Shown here one piece after another: positions 30,389-40,627 of a stretch of 64,000 nt of DNA. The notes under the pieces are model-generated. The model searched no databases. It had not been told where the DNA came from and saw only the letters and a list, made by a program, of their open reading frames with translations. The number at the start of each line of letters is the position of its first letter. The first letter of the stretch is position 1. Origin of the DNA: Variovorax sp. dw_308 (GTDB lineage Bacteria > Pseudomonadota > Gammaproteobacteria > Burkholderiales > Burkholderiaceae_C); NCBI RefSeq assembly GCF_019207085.1, contig NZ_JAATOM010000004.1, forward strand, positions 434,001 to 498,000, written 5' to 3'. The position numbers were made by a program, and so were the translations under genes.

Positions 30389-31515
30389 GACTTGGCCGTC
30401 CTGCTGCAAAAGGCGCGGATGCGGTTGGCCCGCAGGGCGATCTCGATGCGATTGCCTTCGCGGATGTCGAGGTCATGCAACTGGTTGAGCGAGAAGTGCA
30501 GTCCCAGGCTCTGGCCATGGAGCGCCTCGGCCGTGACTTCGGCAATGCACAGTCCGCCGAGGAACTCGACCTTGCTGACGAGCGCGCTCATCCGGTTCGG
30601 CGTGTCGTGCGCGAGGTTCTCGACCAGGCGGTCTTCCGGCCGCAGGTAGAGGTTGACCTCATCGCCCGGCTCGAAGCCGCTGTCGCAGGCATCGCATTGC
30701 AGCTCCATGTCGCCGACGCGAAAGAGGTTGCCGCCCAGCGCGTAGCCATGCAGGACGTTGACCTTGCCCACGAAGTCGGCCACGAACGGCGTCGCGGGCC
30801 TTTCGTAGATGTCCATCGGCGTCCCCACCTGCTCGATCACGCCGTGGTTCATGACCACGATGCGATCGGCCATCGACAGGGCCTCTTCCTGGTCGTGCGT
30901 CACCATGATGGTGGTGATGCCCACTTGGCGCTGCAAGCGGCGGATCTCGCCGCGCAGGCGGATGCGTTCCAGCGCATCGAGCGCCGACAGCGGCTCGTCC
31001 AGCAACAGGAGGCCGGGGCGCGTCGCCAGCGCGCGCGCCAATGCCACCCGCTGCTGTTGCCCGCCGGAGAGCTGGCTCGGATACTTGCGTCCCGAGGTTG
31101 GCAGGCCGACCAGCTTCAGCAGTTCCTCGACGCGCGCCTTGACCTCGGCCTTCTTCACCTTGCCGTTGACCAGCCCGTAGGCGATGTTGTCCGCGATCGT
31201 GAGGTTCGGAAAGAGCGCGTACGACTGGAACACGATCCCGTAGTCGCGCTGGTCGGGCGGCAGCCAGGACACGTCCTTGCCGTTCTGCAGAATCTGTCCG
31301 GCGCTTTGCGTCTCCAGCCCCGCGATGATCCGCAGCAGCGTGGTCTTGCCGCACCCCGAGGGGCCCAGGAAGCAGAGCATCTCGCCCGGATTGACGCGCA
31401 GGTGCACGTCGCGCAGGGCACTGAAGGATTCGAAATCCTTGCGGATGCCGATCACCTCGAGTGCGCCGGCGGTGGTCGGCTCGCTGCCGAGGAACCTGGT
31501 GTCGGTCATGTCCAT
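30385..31515 (-). CDS. phnT: 2-aminoethylphosphonate ABC transporter ATP-binding protein
   Basis: This 376-residue import ATPase has Walker A GPSGCGKTT, Q-loop VFQSYALFPNL, signature LSGGQQQRVALARAL, Walker B LLLDEPLSALD, H-loop MVTHDQEEAL, and a C-terminal TOBE-like domain of about 120 residues. It sits between the binding-protein gene (20 bp upstream) and the fused permease (4-bp overlap), matching the PhnT group (TIGR03258-like). Two starts are possible, 31515 (MDMTD) and 31509 (MTD); the first has GAGAG nearby at a workable distance. Together with phnS and phnU it imports 2-aminoethylphosphonate (inferred from context and family). Confidence 0.88.
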   Translation of the reverse strand: MDMTDTRFLGSEPTTAGALEVIGIRKDFESFSALRDVHLRVNPGEMLCFLGPSGCGKTTLLRIIAGLETQSAGQILQNGKDVSWLPPDQRDYGIVFQSYALFPNLTIADNIAYGLVNGKVKKAEVKARVEELLKLVGLPTSGRKYPSQLSGGQQQRVALARALATRPGLLLLDEPLSALDALERIRLRGEIRRLQRQVGITTIMVTHDQEEALSMADRIVVMNHGVIEQVGTPMDIYERPATPFVADFVGKVNVLHGYALGGNLFRVGDMELQCDACDSGFEPGDEVNLYLRPEDRLVENLAHDTPNRMSALVSKVEFLGGLCIAEVTAEALHGQSLGLHFSLNQLHDLDIREGNRIEIALRANRIRAFCSRTAKS

Positions 31516-31535
31516 CTTGTTGCTCTCGTTGCGGA

Positions 31536-32582
31536 TCAGTTGGGCTTGGCTTCCGACTTGCCGTCGTAGCGCTTGCTCCACTCGGTCAGGATGCGGTCGC
31601 GGTTCTTGGCCGACCAGTTGAGGTCGTTCTTCGAGAGCAGCTTCTCGTAGTTCTCGGGGATGCCTTCGAGCTTCTTCGCGACGCCGGGATAGGCCACCAC
31701 GGCCCACCAGTTGGCGGTGACCTGGTTGGCTTCCTTGCTGGCCATCCAGTCGGCCAGGCGCTTGGCCTGCTCCATCTTTTTGGTGCCCTTCATGATGCTC
31801 GTGGCCTCGATGTCCCAGCCCAGCCCTTCCTTCGGAAAGACCAGTTCGACCGGGGCGCCGGACTTCTTGACCTGATGGGCGCGAAACTCGAAGGAGATGC
31901 CGATCGGGAACTCGCCGGCACCGGCCTGCTTGCAGGGCTTGGAGCCGGAGTGCACGTACTGCGCGATGTTCTCGTGCAGCGCGTCCATGTACTTCCAGCC
32001 ATCGTTCTCGCCCCACATCTGGAGCCATGCGGCCACGTCGAGGTAGCCGGTGCCGCTGGAGGCCGGGTGCGGCATCACGATCGCGCCCTTGTAGATCGGC
32101 TTGGCCAGGTCCTTCCAGGTCTCCGGCTTCGGCAGTCCGCGCTTTTGCGCTTCGACGGTGTTGAAGCAGATCGTCGCCGCCCACACGTCCATGCCCACCC
32201 AGGCCGGCGGCCGGGCGGTGTCGGAGTACGCGGGCGTCAGTTCCTTGAAGCCCTTGGGCTCATAGGGCGCGAGCATGCCTTCCTGTTCGAGCAGGGCAAG
32301 GCTGCTGGCCGCAAGCCCCGCCACCACGTCCGCCTGGGAGTTGGCCTTCTCTGCCAGCAGCTTGGCCGTGACGATGCCGGTCGAGTCGCGCACCCAGCGG
32401 ATGTCGATGTCCGGGTTGGCCTTCTCGAAGCCGTCCTTGTAGAGCTTCATCGCGTCGGTTTCGAGCGCGGTGTAGACGAGCAGGGTGGTCTTTTGTTGTG
32501 CCGAAGCGTTGGTGAGGGCGAAGGCCAGGGCCGTCGCGCAGAGTGCCGTGGAGAGTTGGCGAATGCCGTTGCTTGGGTTCAT
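31536..32582 (-). CDS. phnS: 2-aminoethylphosphonate ABC transporter substrate-binding protein
   Basis: This 348-residue periplasmic binding protein of the iron/thiamine/AEP-binding (SBP_bac family) fold has signal peptide MNPSNGIRQLSTALCATALA... with cleavage after ASA near residue 28. The mature start, TTLLVYTALETDAMKLYKDGF, is typical of the PhnS2 group (TIGR03261-like). It is the first gene of the minus-strand operon and starts 98 bp from the central palindrome of locus B. AGGACGAAACG before the ATG provides a weak ribosome site. Confidence 0.88.
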   Translation of the reverse strand: MNPSNGIRQLSTALCATALAFALTNASAQQKTTLLVYTALETDAMKLYKDGFEKANPDIDIRWVRDSTGIVTAKLLAEKANSQADVVAGLAASSLALLEQEGMLAPYEPKGFKELTPAYSDTARPPAWVGMDVWAATICFNTVEAQKRGLPKPETWKDLAKPIYKGAIVMPHPASSGTGYLDVAAWLQMWGENDGWKYMDALHENIAQYVHSGSKPCKQAGAGEFPIGISFEFRAHQVKKSGAPVELVFPKEGLGWDIEATSIMKGTKKMEQAKRLADWMASKEANQVTANWWAVVAYPGVAKKLEGIPENYEKLLSKNDLNWSAKNRDRILTEWSKRYDGKSEAKPN

Positions 32583-32658
32583 CGTTTCGTCCTGAGGGGT
32601 AGGAATTGGGTTGCTGACTCGGGCCCAAGCGCGTCGTGACGGCCGCTTTGGTGCATTC

Positions 32659-32726
32659 AATGTAGAACGTCAACTGATGACTGTCAATATTAAATTGTTG
32701 ACAGTTTGCAGTTTGGCGCCGAGAAT
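32659..32726. promoter_or_regulatory. Bidirectional promoter/operator of phosphonate locus B
   Basis: A perfect 8-bp inverted repeat, ACTGTCAA (32680-32687) and TTGACAGT (32698-32705), spans an AT-rich 10-bp centre. Each half contains a consensus -35 TTGACA pointing outward. On the plus strand TTGACA (32698-32703) is 17 bp from GAGAAT (32721-32726); on the minus strand TTGACA (32687-32682) is 17 bp from TACATT (32664-32659). One bound dimer could therefore cover both -35 boxes and shut both operons. The likely binder is the GntR-type regulator encoded immediately to the right. Confidence 0.6.
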
Positions 32727-32733
32727 CAGCCTC

Positions 32734-34690
<1,957 letters not shown>

Positions 34691-34711
34691 AGCCGCGAGG
34701 AGACAACACCC

Positions 34712-36160
34712 ATGAGCCAGCCCATGCCGAAGCCAGCCGACATCCACTGCGAAGCACTGCGCATCGCCGGCGAGCGCGTCTATCGCGACGAGGTGATCGA
34801 GGTCACCTACCCGTACACAGGCGAGGTAGTCGCCACCGTGCCCAAGGCCACGCTCGAAGACGTGCGCCGCGCCTATCGCATCGCACGCGACTACAAGCCG
34901 ACGCTCACACGCTACGAACGCTACAAGATCCTGATGCGCGCCGGCGAGATCATCGCCTCGCGCCTGGACGAGATATCCCGCACCATCACGCTGGAGTCGG
35001 GCCTGTGTCGCAAGGATTCGCTGTACGAAGTGGGTCGCGCTTCCGACGTGCTGCTGTTCGCCGCCAACCAGGCGCTGGTGGACGACGGCCAGGTGTTCTC
35101 CTGCGACCTGACGCACCACGGCAAGAGCCGCAAGGTCTACACGATGCGCGAGCCGCTGCTGGGCGTCATCACCGCCATCACGCCGTTCAACCATCCGCTG
35201 AACCAGGTGATCCACAAGGTGGCGCCCTCGATCGCGACCAACAACCGGATGGTGCTCAAGCCCAGCGAGAAGACACCGCTGACCGCGTTCATCCTGGCGG
35301 ACATCCTGTACGAAGCAGGGCTGCCGCCGCAGATGCTCTCGGTCATCACCGGCGACCCGCGCGAGATCGCCGACGAGATGCTGACCCATCCTGACGTGGA
35401 CCTCGTCACTTTCACCGGCGGCGTGGCCATCGGCAAGTACATCGCTGGCAAGGCCACCTACAAGCGCCAGATCCTCGAGCTCGGTGGCAACGACCCGATC
35501 ATCGTGATGGAAGACGCCGACGTGGAGGAGGCCGCAACGCTGGCGGCCAGTGGCTCGTACAAGAACTCCGGCCAGCGCTGCACCGCCATCAAGCGCATGC
35601 TGGTGCATGAAGCAGTGGCCGACCAGTTCGTCGAACTGCTGGTGCAGAAGACGCGTGCCCTGAAGTACGGCGACCCGATGGACAAGAGCGTGGACATGGG
35701 CACGGTGATCGACGAAGCCGCGGCGATCCAGTTCGAGAAGGTGGTCAACGAAGCCATCGCCGGCGGCGCGAAGCTGATGTGCGGCAACGTTCGCCGCGGC
35801 GCACTGTATTCGCCGACCGTGCTGGACGGGGTCGATCCGGAGATGACCGTCGCGAAGCAGGAGACCTTCGGGCCCGTGTCGCCCGTCATTCGGTTCAAGG
35901 ACATCGACGACGCCATCCGCATCTCCAACGGCACGGCCTACGGCTTGTCGTCGGCGGTGTGCACCAACCGACTCGACTACATCACGAAATTCATCCGCGA
36001 GCTCAACGTCGGCAGCGTGAACGTCCGCGAGGTGCCGGGCTACCGGCTGGAACTCACGCCGTTCGGCGGCATCAAGGACTCGGGACTCGGCTACAAGGAA
36101 GGCGTGCTGGAAGCGATGAAGAGCTTCACCAACAGCAAGACCTACTCGCTGCCCTGGTAA
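34712..36160 (+). CDS. phnY: Phosphonoacetaldehyde dehydrogenase PhnY (copy B)
   Basis: This 482-residue aldehyde dehydrogenase is closely similar to copy A at 13062. Visible features are ITPFNHPLNQ, MVLKPSEK, ELGGNDPI and catalytic C290 in NSGQRCTA, with the same GYRLELTPFGGIKDSGLGYKEG ending. It converts phosphonoacetaldehyde, made by PhnW, into phosphonoacetate for PhnA. GAGGAG at 34697-34702 precedes the ATG. It ends 3 bp before the HD-domain gene, so the arm phnR-phnA-phnY-HD-oxidase is one tight operon. Confidence 0.92.
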   Translation: MSQPMPKPADIHCEALRIAGERVYRDEVIEVTYPYTGEVVATVPKATLEDVRRAYRIARDYKPTLTRYERYKILMRAGEIIASRLDEISRTITLESGLCRKDSLYEVGRASDVLLFAANQALVDDGQVFSCDLTHHGKSRKVYTMREPLLGVITAITPFNHPLNQVIHKVAPSIATNNRMVLKPSEKTPLTAFILADILYEAGLPPQMLSVITGDPREIADEMLTHPDVDLVTFTGGVAIGKYIAGKATYKRQILELGGNDPIIVMEDADVEEAATLAASGSYKNSGQRCTAIKRMLVHEAVADQFVELLVQKTRALKYGDPMDKSVDMGTVIDEAAAIQFEKVVNEAIAGGAKLMCGNVRRGALYSPTVLDGVDPEMTVAKQETFGPVSPVIRFKDIDDAIRISNGTAYGLSSAVCTNRLDYITKFIRELNVGSVNVREVPGYRLELTPFGGIKDSGLGYKEGVLEAMKSFTNSKTYSLPW

Positions 36161-36163
36161 GCC

Positions 36164-36733
36164 ATGAGCCTCACGATCGAAGACATCGTTCGCGTGTTCG
36201 AGGCCAAAGGGCATGAGCAGTACGACGGCGAGCCCGTGACCCAGTTGGGCCACGCATTGCAATCCGCACACCTGGCCGAGGAGGCCGGTGCGGGCAGCGC
36301 GCTCATCACGGCCGCCTTGCTGCATGACCTTGGTCATCTGCTGCACGACTTCGGCAAGACGCCGACACAGCACGGCCTCGACGACCTGCACCAGTACCGC
36401 TGCCTGCCGTTCCTGCGTCCGCTCTTCGGGCCGGAGACGCTGGAGCCGATACGCCTGCACGTCGATGCCAAGCGCTACCTCTGCGCGCGGGAGCCCGGCT
36501 ATCTCGAGACCTTGTCGCCCGACTCGCGGCGCAGCCTCGTGTTGCAAGGCGGCGTGTTCGACGAGGCACAGGCGCAGGCGTTCGCTGCCTTGCCGTTTGC
36601 GCAGGATGCCGTGCGCGTGCGGCGCTGGGACGATGCCGCCAAGTCCGCGGACGCCGTCGTTCCGGGGCTTTCGCATTTCGTGCGGCACATGAAGATCAGC
36701 GCCGCCGTTCGTTCCGCTCAGCCAGCGGTGTAG
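36164..36733 (+). CDS. Phosphonate-associated HD-domain protein (PhnZ-like oxygenase)
   Basis: This 189-residue HD-superfamily protein has metal ligands visible as H30, H54-D55 and H58 (AALLHDLGH), and the substrate-contact pair Y20 and E23 in EQYDGE matches Tyr24 and Glu27 of the characterised mixed-valent diiron oxygenase PhnZ. PhnZ cleaves the C-P bond of 2-amino-1-hydroxyethylphosphonate to glycine and phosphate. The group is also known as phosphonate-operon-associated HDIG (TIGR03276-like). No PhnY*-type dioxygenase that would make the hydroxylated substrate is encoded nearby, so it may take a naturally hydroxylated phosphonate. Activity is inferred. Confidence 0.82.
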   Translation: MSLTIEDIVRVFEAKGHEQYDGEPVTQLGHALQSAHLAEEAGAGSALITAALLHDLGHLLHDFGKTPTQHGLDDLHQYRCLPFLRPLFGPETLEPIRLHVDAKRYLCAREPGYLETLSPDSRRSLVLQGGVFDEAQAQAFAALPFAQDAVRVRRWDDAAKSADAVVPGLSHFVRHMKISAAVRSAQPAV

Positions 36734-36742
36734 GAGCGAGGC

Positions 36743-38131
36743 ATGCGACCCTTCTGGATCGAGCAAGCCTTGTTCAACGACGGTGAGTTGGCGCCGGCAT
36801 TGCAGGGCAGCCAGCGTGCCGACGTCTGCATCGTCGGCGGCGGTTTCACCGGCTTGTGGACCGCGATCCAGGCCAAGCAGCAGGACCCATCGCTGGACAT
36901 CGCGATCCTCGAAAGCGATCTTTGCGGGGCCGGCGCAAGCGGGCGCAACGGCGGCTGCCTGCTGACTTGGTCGGCCAAGTTCTTCACGCTGCGCCGCCTC
37001 TTCGGTGAAGCGGAAGCCATCCGGCTGGTCAAGGCGTCCGAGGCGGCGGTCGGGCACATCGCAGACTTCTGCCGTGCCAATGACATTGATGCCGAACTGC
37101 GCATGGACGGCACGCTCTACACCGCCACGTCGCAAGCCCAGATCGGCGTGCTCGACCCGGTGATGCGTGCGCTGGAGGAATGCGGCATCCATTCTTATTT
37201 CTCAGTGCCACCCGACGAAGTAGCGCGTCGCTCCGGCTCGGCCCGCAACCTCGCGGGCGTCTATTCGCCCACGGCCGCGACGGTGCATCCCGGCAAGCTG
37301 GTGCGCGGGCTTCGCCGCGTGGCGCTCGCAATGGGCGTGCGCATCTACGAGCGCAGCCCGATGCTCGAATTCAGCACCGGCCATCCAGCGGTCGTCCGCA
37401 CGCCCTGCGGCAGCCTGGAGGCGACAAAGGTCGTGCTGGCGATCAATGCCTGGATGGCCAGCACATTCGCCCAGTTCGAGCGAAGCATTGCGATCGTGTC
37501 GAGCGACATGGTGATCACCGAGAAGTGCCCCGAACTGCTGCGTGAGATCGGCCTGGTCAACGGTGTGTCGGTGCTGGATTCACGCACCTTCGTCTACTAC
37601 TACCGCAGCACCGTGGACGGTCGGATCATGCTGGGGAAGGGCGGCAATACCTTCGCGCGAGGCGGGCGGATCGCGCCCGTCTTCGACCAGCGTTCTCCTT
37701 ACGAGGCGCAACTCACGCAAGCACTGCACTCGTTCTTTCCCGCGCTGCGCGACACGCCGATCACGGCGAGCTGGAATGGTCCCTCCGACCGTTCGGTCAC
37801 CGGCTTTCCGTTCTTCGGCAGGCTGGATGGCGCGCCGCACATCAGCTACGGCTTCGGCTATTCGGGCAATGGCGTGGGGCCGAGCTACATGGGCGGCCAG
37901 ATCCTGTCGTCGATGCTGCTGGGCCAGGACAACGCGTGGACGCGCAGCCCCCTGACGCAGGGCCCGCTGGGGCGCTTTCCGCCGGAACCGGTGCGCTATG
38001 CCGGATCGATCCTGGTTCGCAACGCGATCCGTCGCAAGGAGCGCGCGGAAGACGAGAATCGCCGGCCCTGGTTTGTCGACACGATGCTGAGCAAGTTCGC
38101 CAACGCTGCGGGCAAGGCCGACAAGGCCTGA
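36743..38131 (+). CDS. Putative aminophosphonate FAD oxidoreductase
   Basis: This 462-residue DAO-family flavoenzyme has the N-terminal FAD motif VGGGFTGLWTAIQAK followed by GAGASGRNGGCLL, as in glycine and gamma-glutamylputrescine oxidases. The C-terminal GFGYSGNGVGPSYMGG closes the FAD site. It resembles the putative aminophosphonate oxidoreductase group (TIGR03329-like) that recurs in AEP operons. Expected chemistry is oxidative deamination of AEP or an N-methylated form to phosphonoacetaldehyde, an alternative to PhnW. GAGCGAGG precedes the ATG, 9 bp after the HD gene. Substrate is inferred from context. Confidence 0.82.
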   Translation: MRPFWIEQALFNDGELAPALQGSQRADVCIVGGGFTGLWTAIQAKQQDPSLDIAILESDLCGAGASGRNGGCLLTWSAKFFTLRRLFGEAEAIRLVKASEAAVGHIADFCRANDIDAELRMDGTLYTATSQAQIGVLDPVMRALEECGIHSYFSVPPDEVARRSGSARNLAGVYSPTAATVHPGKLVRGLRRVALAMGVRIYERSPMLEFSTGHPAVVRTPCGSLEATKVVLAINAWMASTFAQFERSIAIVSSDMVITEKCPELLREIGLVNGVSVLDSRTFVYYYRSTVDGRIMLGKGGNTFARGGRIAPVFDQRSPYEAQLTQALHSFFPALRDTPITASWNGPSDRSVTGFPFFGRLDGAPHISYGFGYSGNGVGPSYMGGQILSSMLLGQDNAWTRSPLTQGPLGRFPPEPVRYAGSILVRNAIRRKERAEDENRRPWFVDTMLSKFANAAGKADKA

Positions 38132-38255
38132 GTGCAGATGCGACTGCTTTTCTGTTTCAGCGTGGGCCAGTGCGCTTTCATGGCCGTCGCCCTACAGATC
38201 CGCATATCCGCGGTGGTATTCGGGCCGCTTCGTCGTCAGGCGCCAGGCAACTACG

Positions 38256-40316
38256 TCACTCCTCATCCTTCTGATGATGCTGCCCCATCAACGTCTGCTG
38301 CACCGCCGGCGGTACAGCCTCGTAGTGCGACAGCTCCATCGTGTACCTCCCTTGTCCGCTGGTCAGCGCATTGAGGCGCGACTGGTAGCCCGACAGCTCC
38401 GCCAGCGGCACCTGCCCCCGAATCAGCACCATGCCGGCCGCACCGTTGGAGGTCCCCGTCACCAGGCCGCGCCGGCCTGACAGGTCGCCGGTGACGTCGC
38501 CGACCACGCGATCCGGCGAGGCGATGTCGATGTTCACCACCGGTTCCAGCACGATCGCGCGCGCTGCCTGGATGGCCGCGATGAAGGCCTTGCGCCCGGC
38601 CGTCGCGAAAGCGATGTCCTTGCTGTCGACGCTGTGGTGCTTGCCGTCGTACACCACCACGCGCACGTCCACCACCGGGTAGCCGGCAATGGCGCCGTGC
38701 TCCAGCACCTCGCGCACGCCTTTCTCCACCGCGGGAATGAACTGGCCCGGAATGGTGCCGCCACGCACCTCGTCGGCGAACTCGAATCCGGCCCCGCGTT
38801 CCAGCGGCTCGATTCGCAGGAACACCTCGCCGAACTGGCCCGCACCGCCGCTCTGCTTCTTGTGCCGGTGGTGGCCTTCGGCCGGGATCGTCACCGTCTC
38901 GCGATACGCGATGCGCGGCGGGCGTGTGTTGACCTCGAACTTGTAGACCTCGCGCAGCCGTTCCAGCAGCACGCGCAGGTGCAACTCGCCGAGGCCGTAG
39001 ACGATGGTTTCATTGGTGACGACCGCATGTTCCAGCCGCAGGCACGGGTCCTCATCGACCAGCTTGCCGAGGATCTCCCACATGCGCTGCTCGTCGCCAT
39101 GCCGCTTGGGCTCGATGGCCAGGCCATGCACCGGATACGGAAAGTCCAGCGGCGCAAGGTGCACGTGGTCGTCCTCGGCCGCGTCGTGCAGCACCGCGTC
39201 GAAATGGATCTCGTCGACCTTGGCCACGGCCGCGATGTCCCCGGGCAACACGCGCTGCACTTCCACGTAGTTCTTGCCCTGCAGCATGAACAGGTGGCCG
39301 ACCTTGAAGGGCTTGCGGCCATCGCCGATGAAGAGCTGGCTGTCGCGGGTGAGGGTGCCCTGGTGCACGCGGAAGATCCCCATCTTGCCGACGTACGGGT
39401 CGACCGTGACCTTGAACACATGCGCGAGCACATGCAGCGACGGGTCGGGCGAGACCGGCATCGGCCTGGCTTCCGCGCCTTCGCCAAGGAGGAAGTCCGG
39501 CGGGTTGGCCTCGGTGGGGTCGGGCAACAGCCGCACGATCACGTCCAGCAACTCGGCCACCCCCGCGCCGCTGCGCGCGGAGACGAAGCACACCGGGATC
39601 AGGTGCCCTTCGCGCAGCGCCTGTTCGAGCGGGGCATGCAATTCCGACGGGTCGACGTCGCCTTCCTCCAGGTAGCGGTCCACGAAGGCCGCATCGACCT
39701 CCACCACCTGCTCGACCAGCGCCCGGTGCGCCGCCTCCACCGGGCCGAAGTCGGACTGCCCGTGGCGGTTGAAGAAGCAGTCCACCACCTTCTTGTCCAT
39801 CGCGTTGGGCAGGTTCAGCGGCAGGCATTCGCGGCCGAAGGCGGCCTGGATGTCCGCCAGCAGGCCCGGCAGCGAGACGCCCTGCGAGTCGATCTTGTTG
39901 ACGATGATGATGCGCGTGAGATGCCGCGACGCCGCGTACTCCATCATGCGCACGGCCATCGGCTCGATGCCGGTGGCGGCGTTGATGACCACCGCGGCGG
40001 TCTCGACGGCTTCCAGCGCCGGCAGGCTCTGGCCGAGGAAGTCGGGTCCGCCGGGGGTGTCCAGCAGGTGGATGCGGGTCGCGCCATGCGTCAGGTGCAT
40101 CACCGATGAATTGAGTGAGTGCTGCATGCGCCGCTCGATCGGGTCATGGTCGCTCACGGTGCTGCCGCGCTCCACGCTGCCAGTCGCGCCGATGGCGCCG
40201 GCACTCTTGAGCAGGAGTTCGGCGAGGGTGGTCTTGCCGCTGGCGGACGGGCCCACGAGGGCCAGCGTGCGCACTTTCTCCAGTTCGGCCGAAAGGCCGT
40301 TCGATCGGCTTGGCAT
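38256..40316 (-). CDS. Elongation factor G-like GTPase
   Basis: This 686-residue translational GTPase has EF-G domain order. G1 is GPSASGKT (22-29), G3 DTPGG (86-90) and G4 NKID (140-143). Domain IV/V regions include GGAGQFGEVFLRIEP and the C-terminal SGQGRYTMELSHYEAVP. In EF-G and EF-Tu the G3 motif reads DTPGH and the His is catalytic; here it is Gly, and the TVSDHDP switch region is that of FusA2-like paralogues. It is therefore unlikely to be the main EF-G, which normally sits in the str operon. A clear GGAG precedes ATG 40316. Role unknown; perhaps ribosome-associated under stress. Confidence 0.83.
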   Translation of the reverse strand: MPSRSNGLSAELEKVRTLALVGPSASGKTTLAELLLKSAGAIGATGSVERGSTVSDHDPIERRMQHSLNSSVMHLTHGATRIHLLDTPGGPDFLGQSLPALEAVETAAVVINAATGIEPMAVRMMEYAASRHLTRIIIVNKIDSQGVSLPGLLADIQAAFGRECLPLNLPNAMDKKVVDCFFNRHGQSDFGPVEAAHRALVEQVVEVDAAFVDRYLEEGDVDPSELHAPLEQALREGHLIPVCFVSARSGAGVAELLDVIVRLLPDPTEANPPDFLLGEGAEARPMPVSPDPSLHVLAHVFKVTVDPYVGKMGIFRVHQGTLTRDSQLFIGDGRKPFKVGHLFMLQGKNYVEVQRVLPGDIAAVAKVDEIHFDAVLHDAAEDDHVHLAPLDFPYPVHGLAIEPKRHGDEQRMWEILGKLVDEDPCLRLEHAVVTNETIVYGLGELHLRVLLERLREVYKFEVNTRPPRIAYRETVTIPAEGHHRHKKQSGGAGQFGEVFLRIEPLERGAGFEFADEVRGGTIPGQFIPAVEKGVREVLEHGAIAGYPVVDVRVVVYDGKHHSVDSKDIAFATAGRKAFIAAIQAARAIVLEPVVNIDIASPDRVVGDVTGDLSGRRGLVTGTSNGAAGMVLIRGQVPLAELSGYQSRLNALTSGQGRYTMELSHYEAVPPAVQQTLMGQHHQKDEE

Positions 40317-40627
40317 GGATCGTCTCCTTCCGCCCTCGAAAAAGGGGACGGTACCGTGTTTTACGTCCGGGCGCGCCGAACCGGATGCGGGCAAACGTGA
40401 GGGCGGCGCCCTTGGGTCTTGGAAATTGTCCGGCTGGCGGGGCTCCGGCGCAAGGCGGGCGGCGGGTTCGTTTTCGGCCGCCGGCGCACCGAAGTGACTG
40501 ATTCACTCGCAATCGGCCGCGACCAGGCGCATGATGTTGCGCGCCGCTCGTTGCCCGGGTCCAACCGGCGGTGCGCGCTTCTCCGCTCTGGCTCGGATGT
40601 CCTGTTCATCGAGTCACGGGGCCGTCC
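40317..40627. other. 311-bp divergent intergenic region
   Basis: This gap separates the EF-G-like gene (minus) from the TPR gene (plus). It holds the ribosome site of the EF-G-like gene at the left edge and a small perfect palindrome, AGTGA-CTGAT-TCACT (40493-40507), that could be an operator. I see no convincing -35/-10 pair and no supported gene. Frames across it read as low-complexity Arg/Gly/Pro. Confidence 0.35.
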
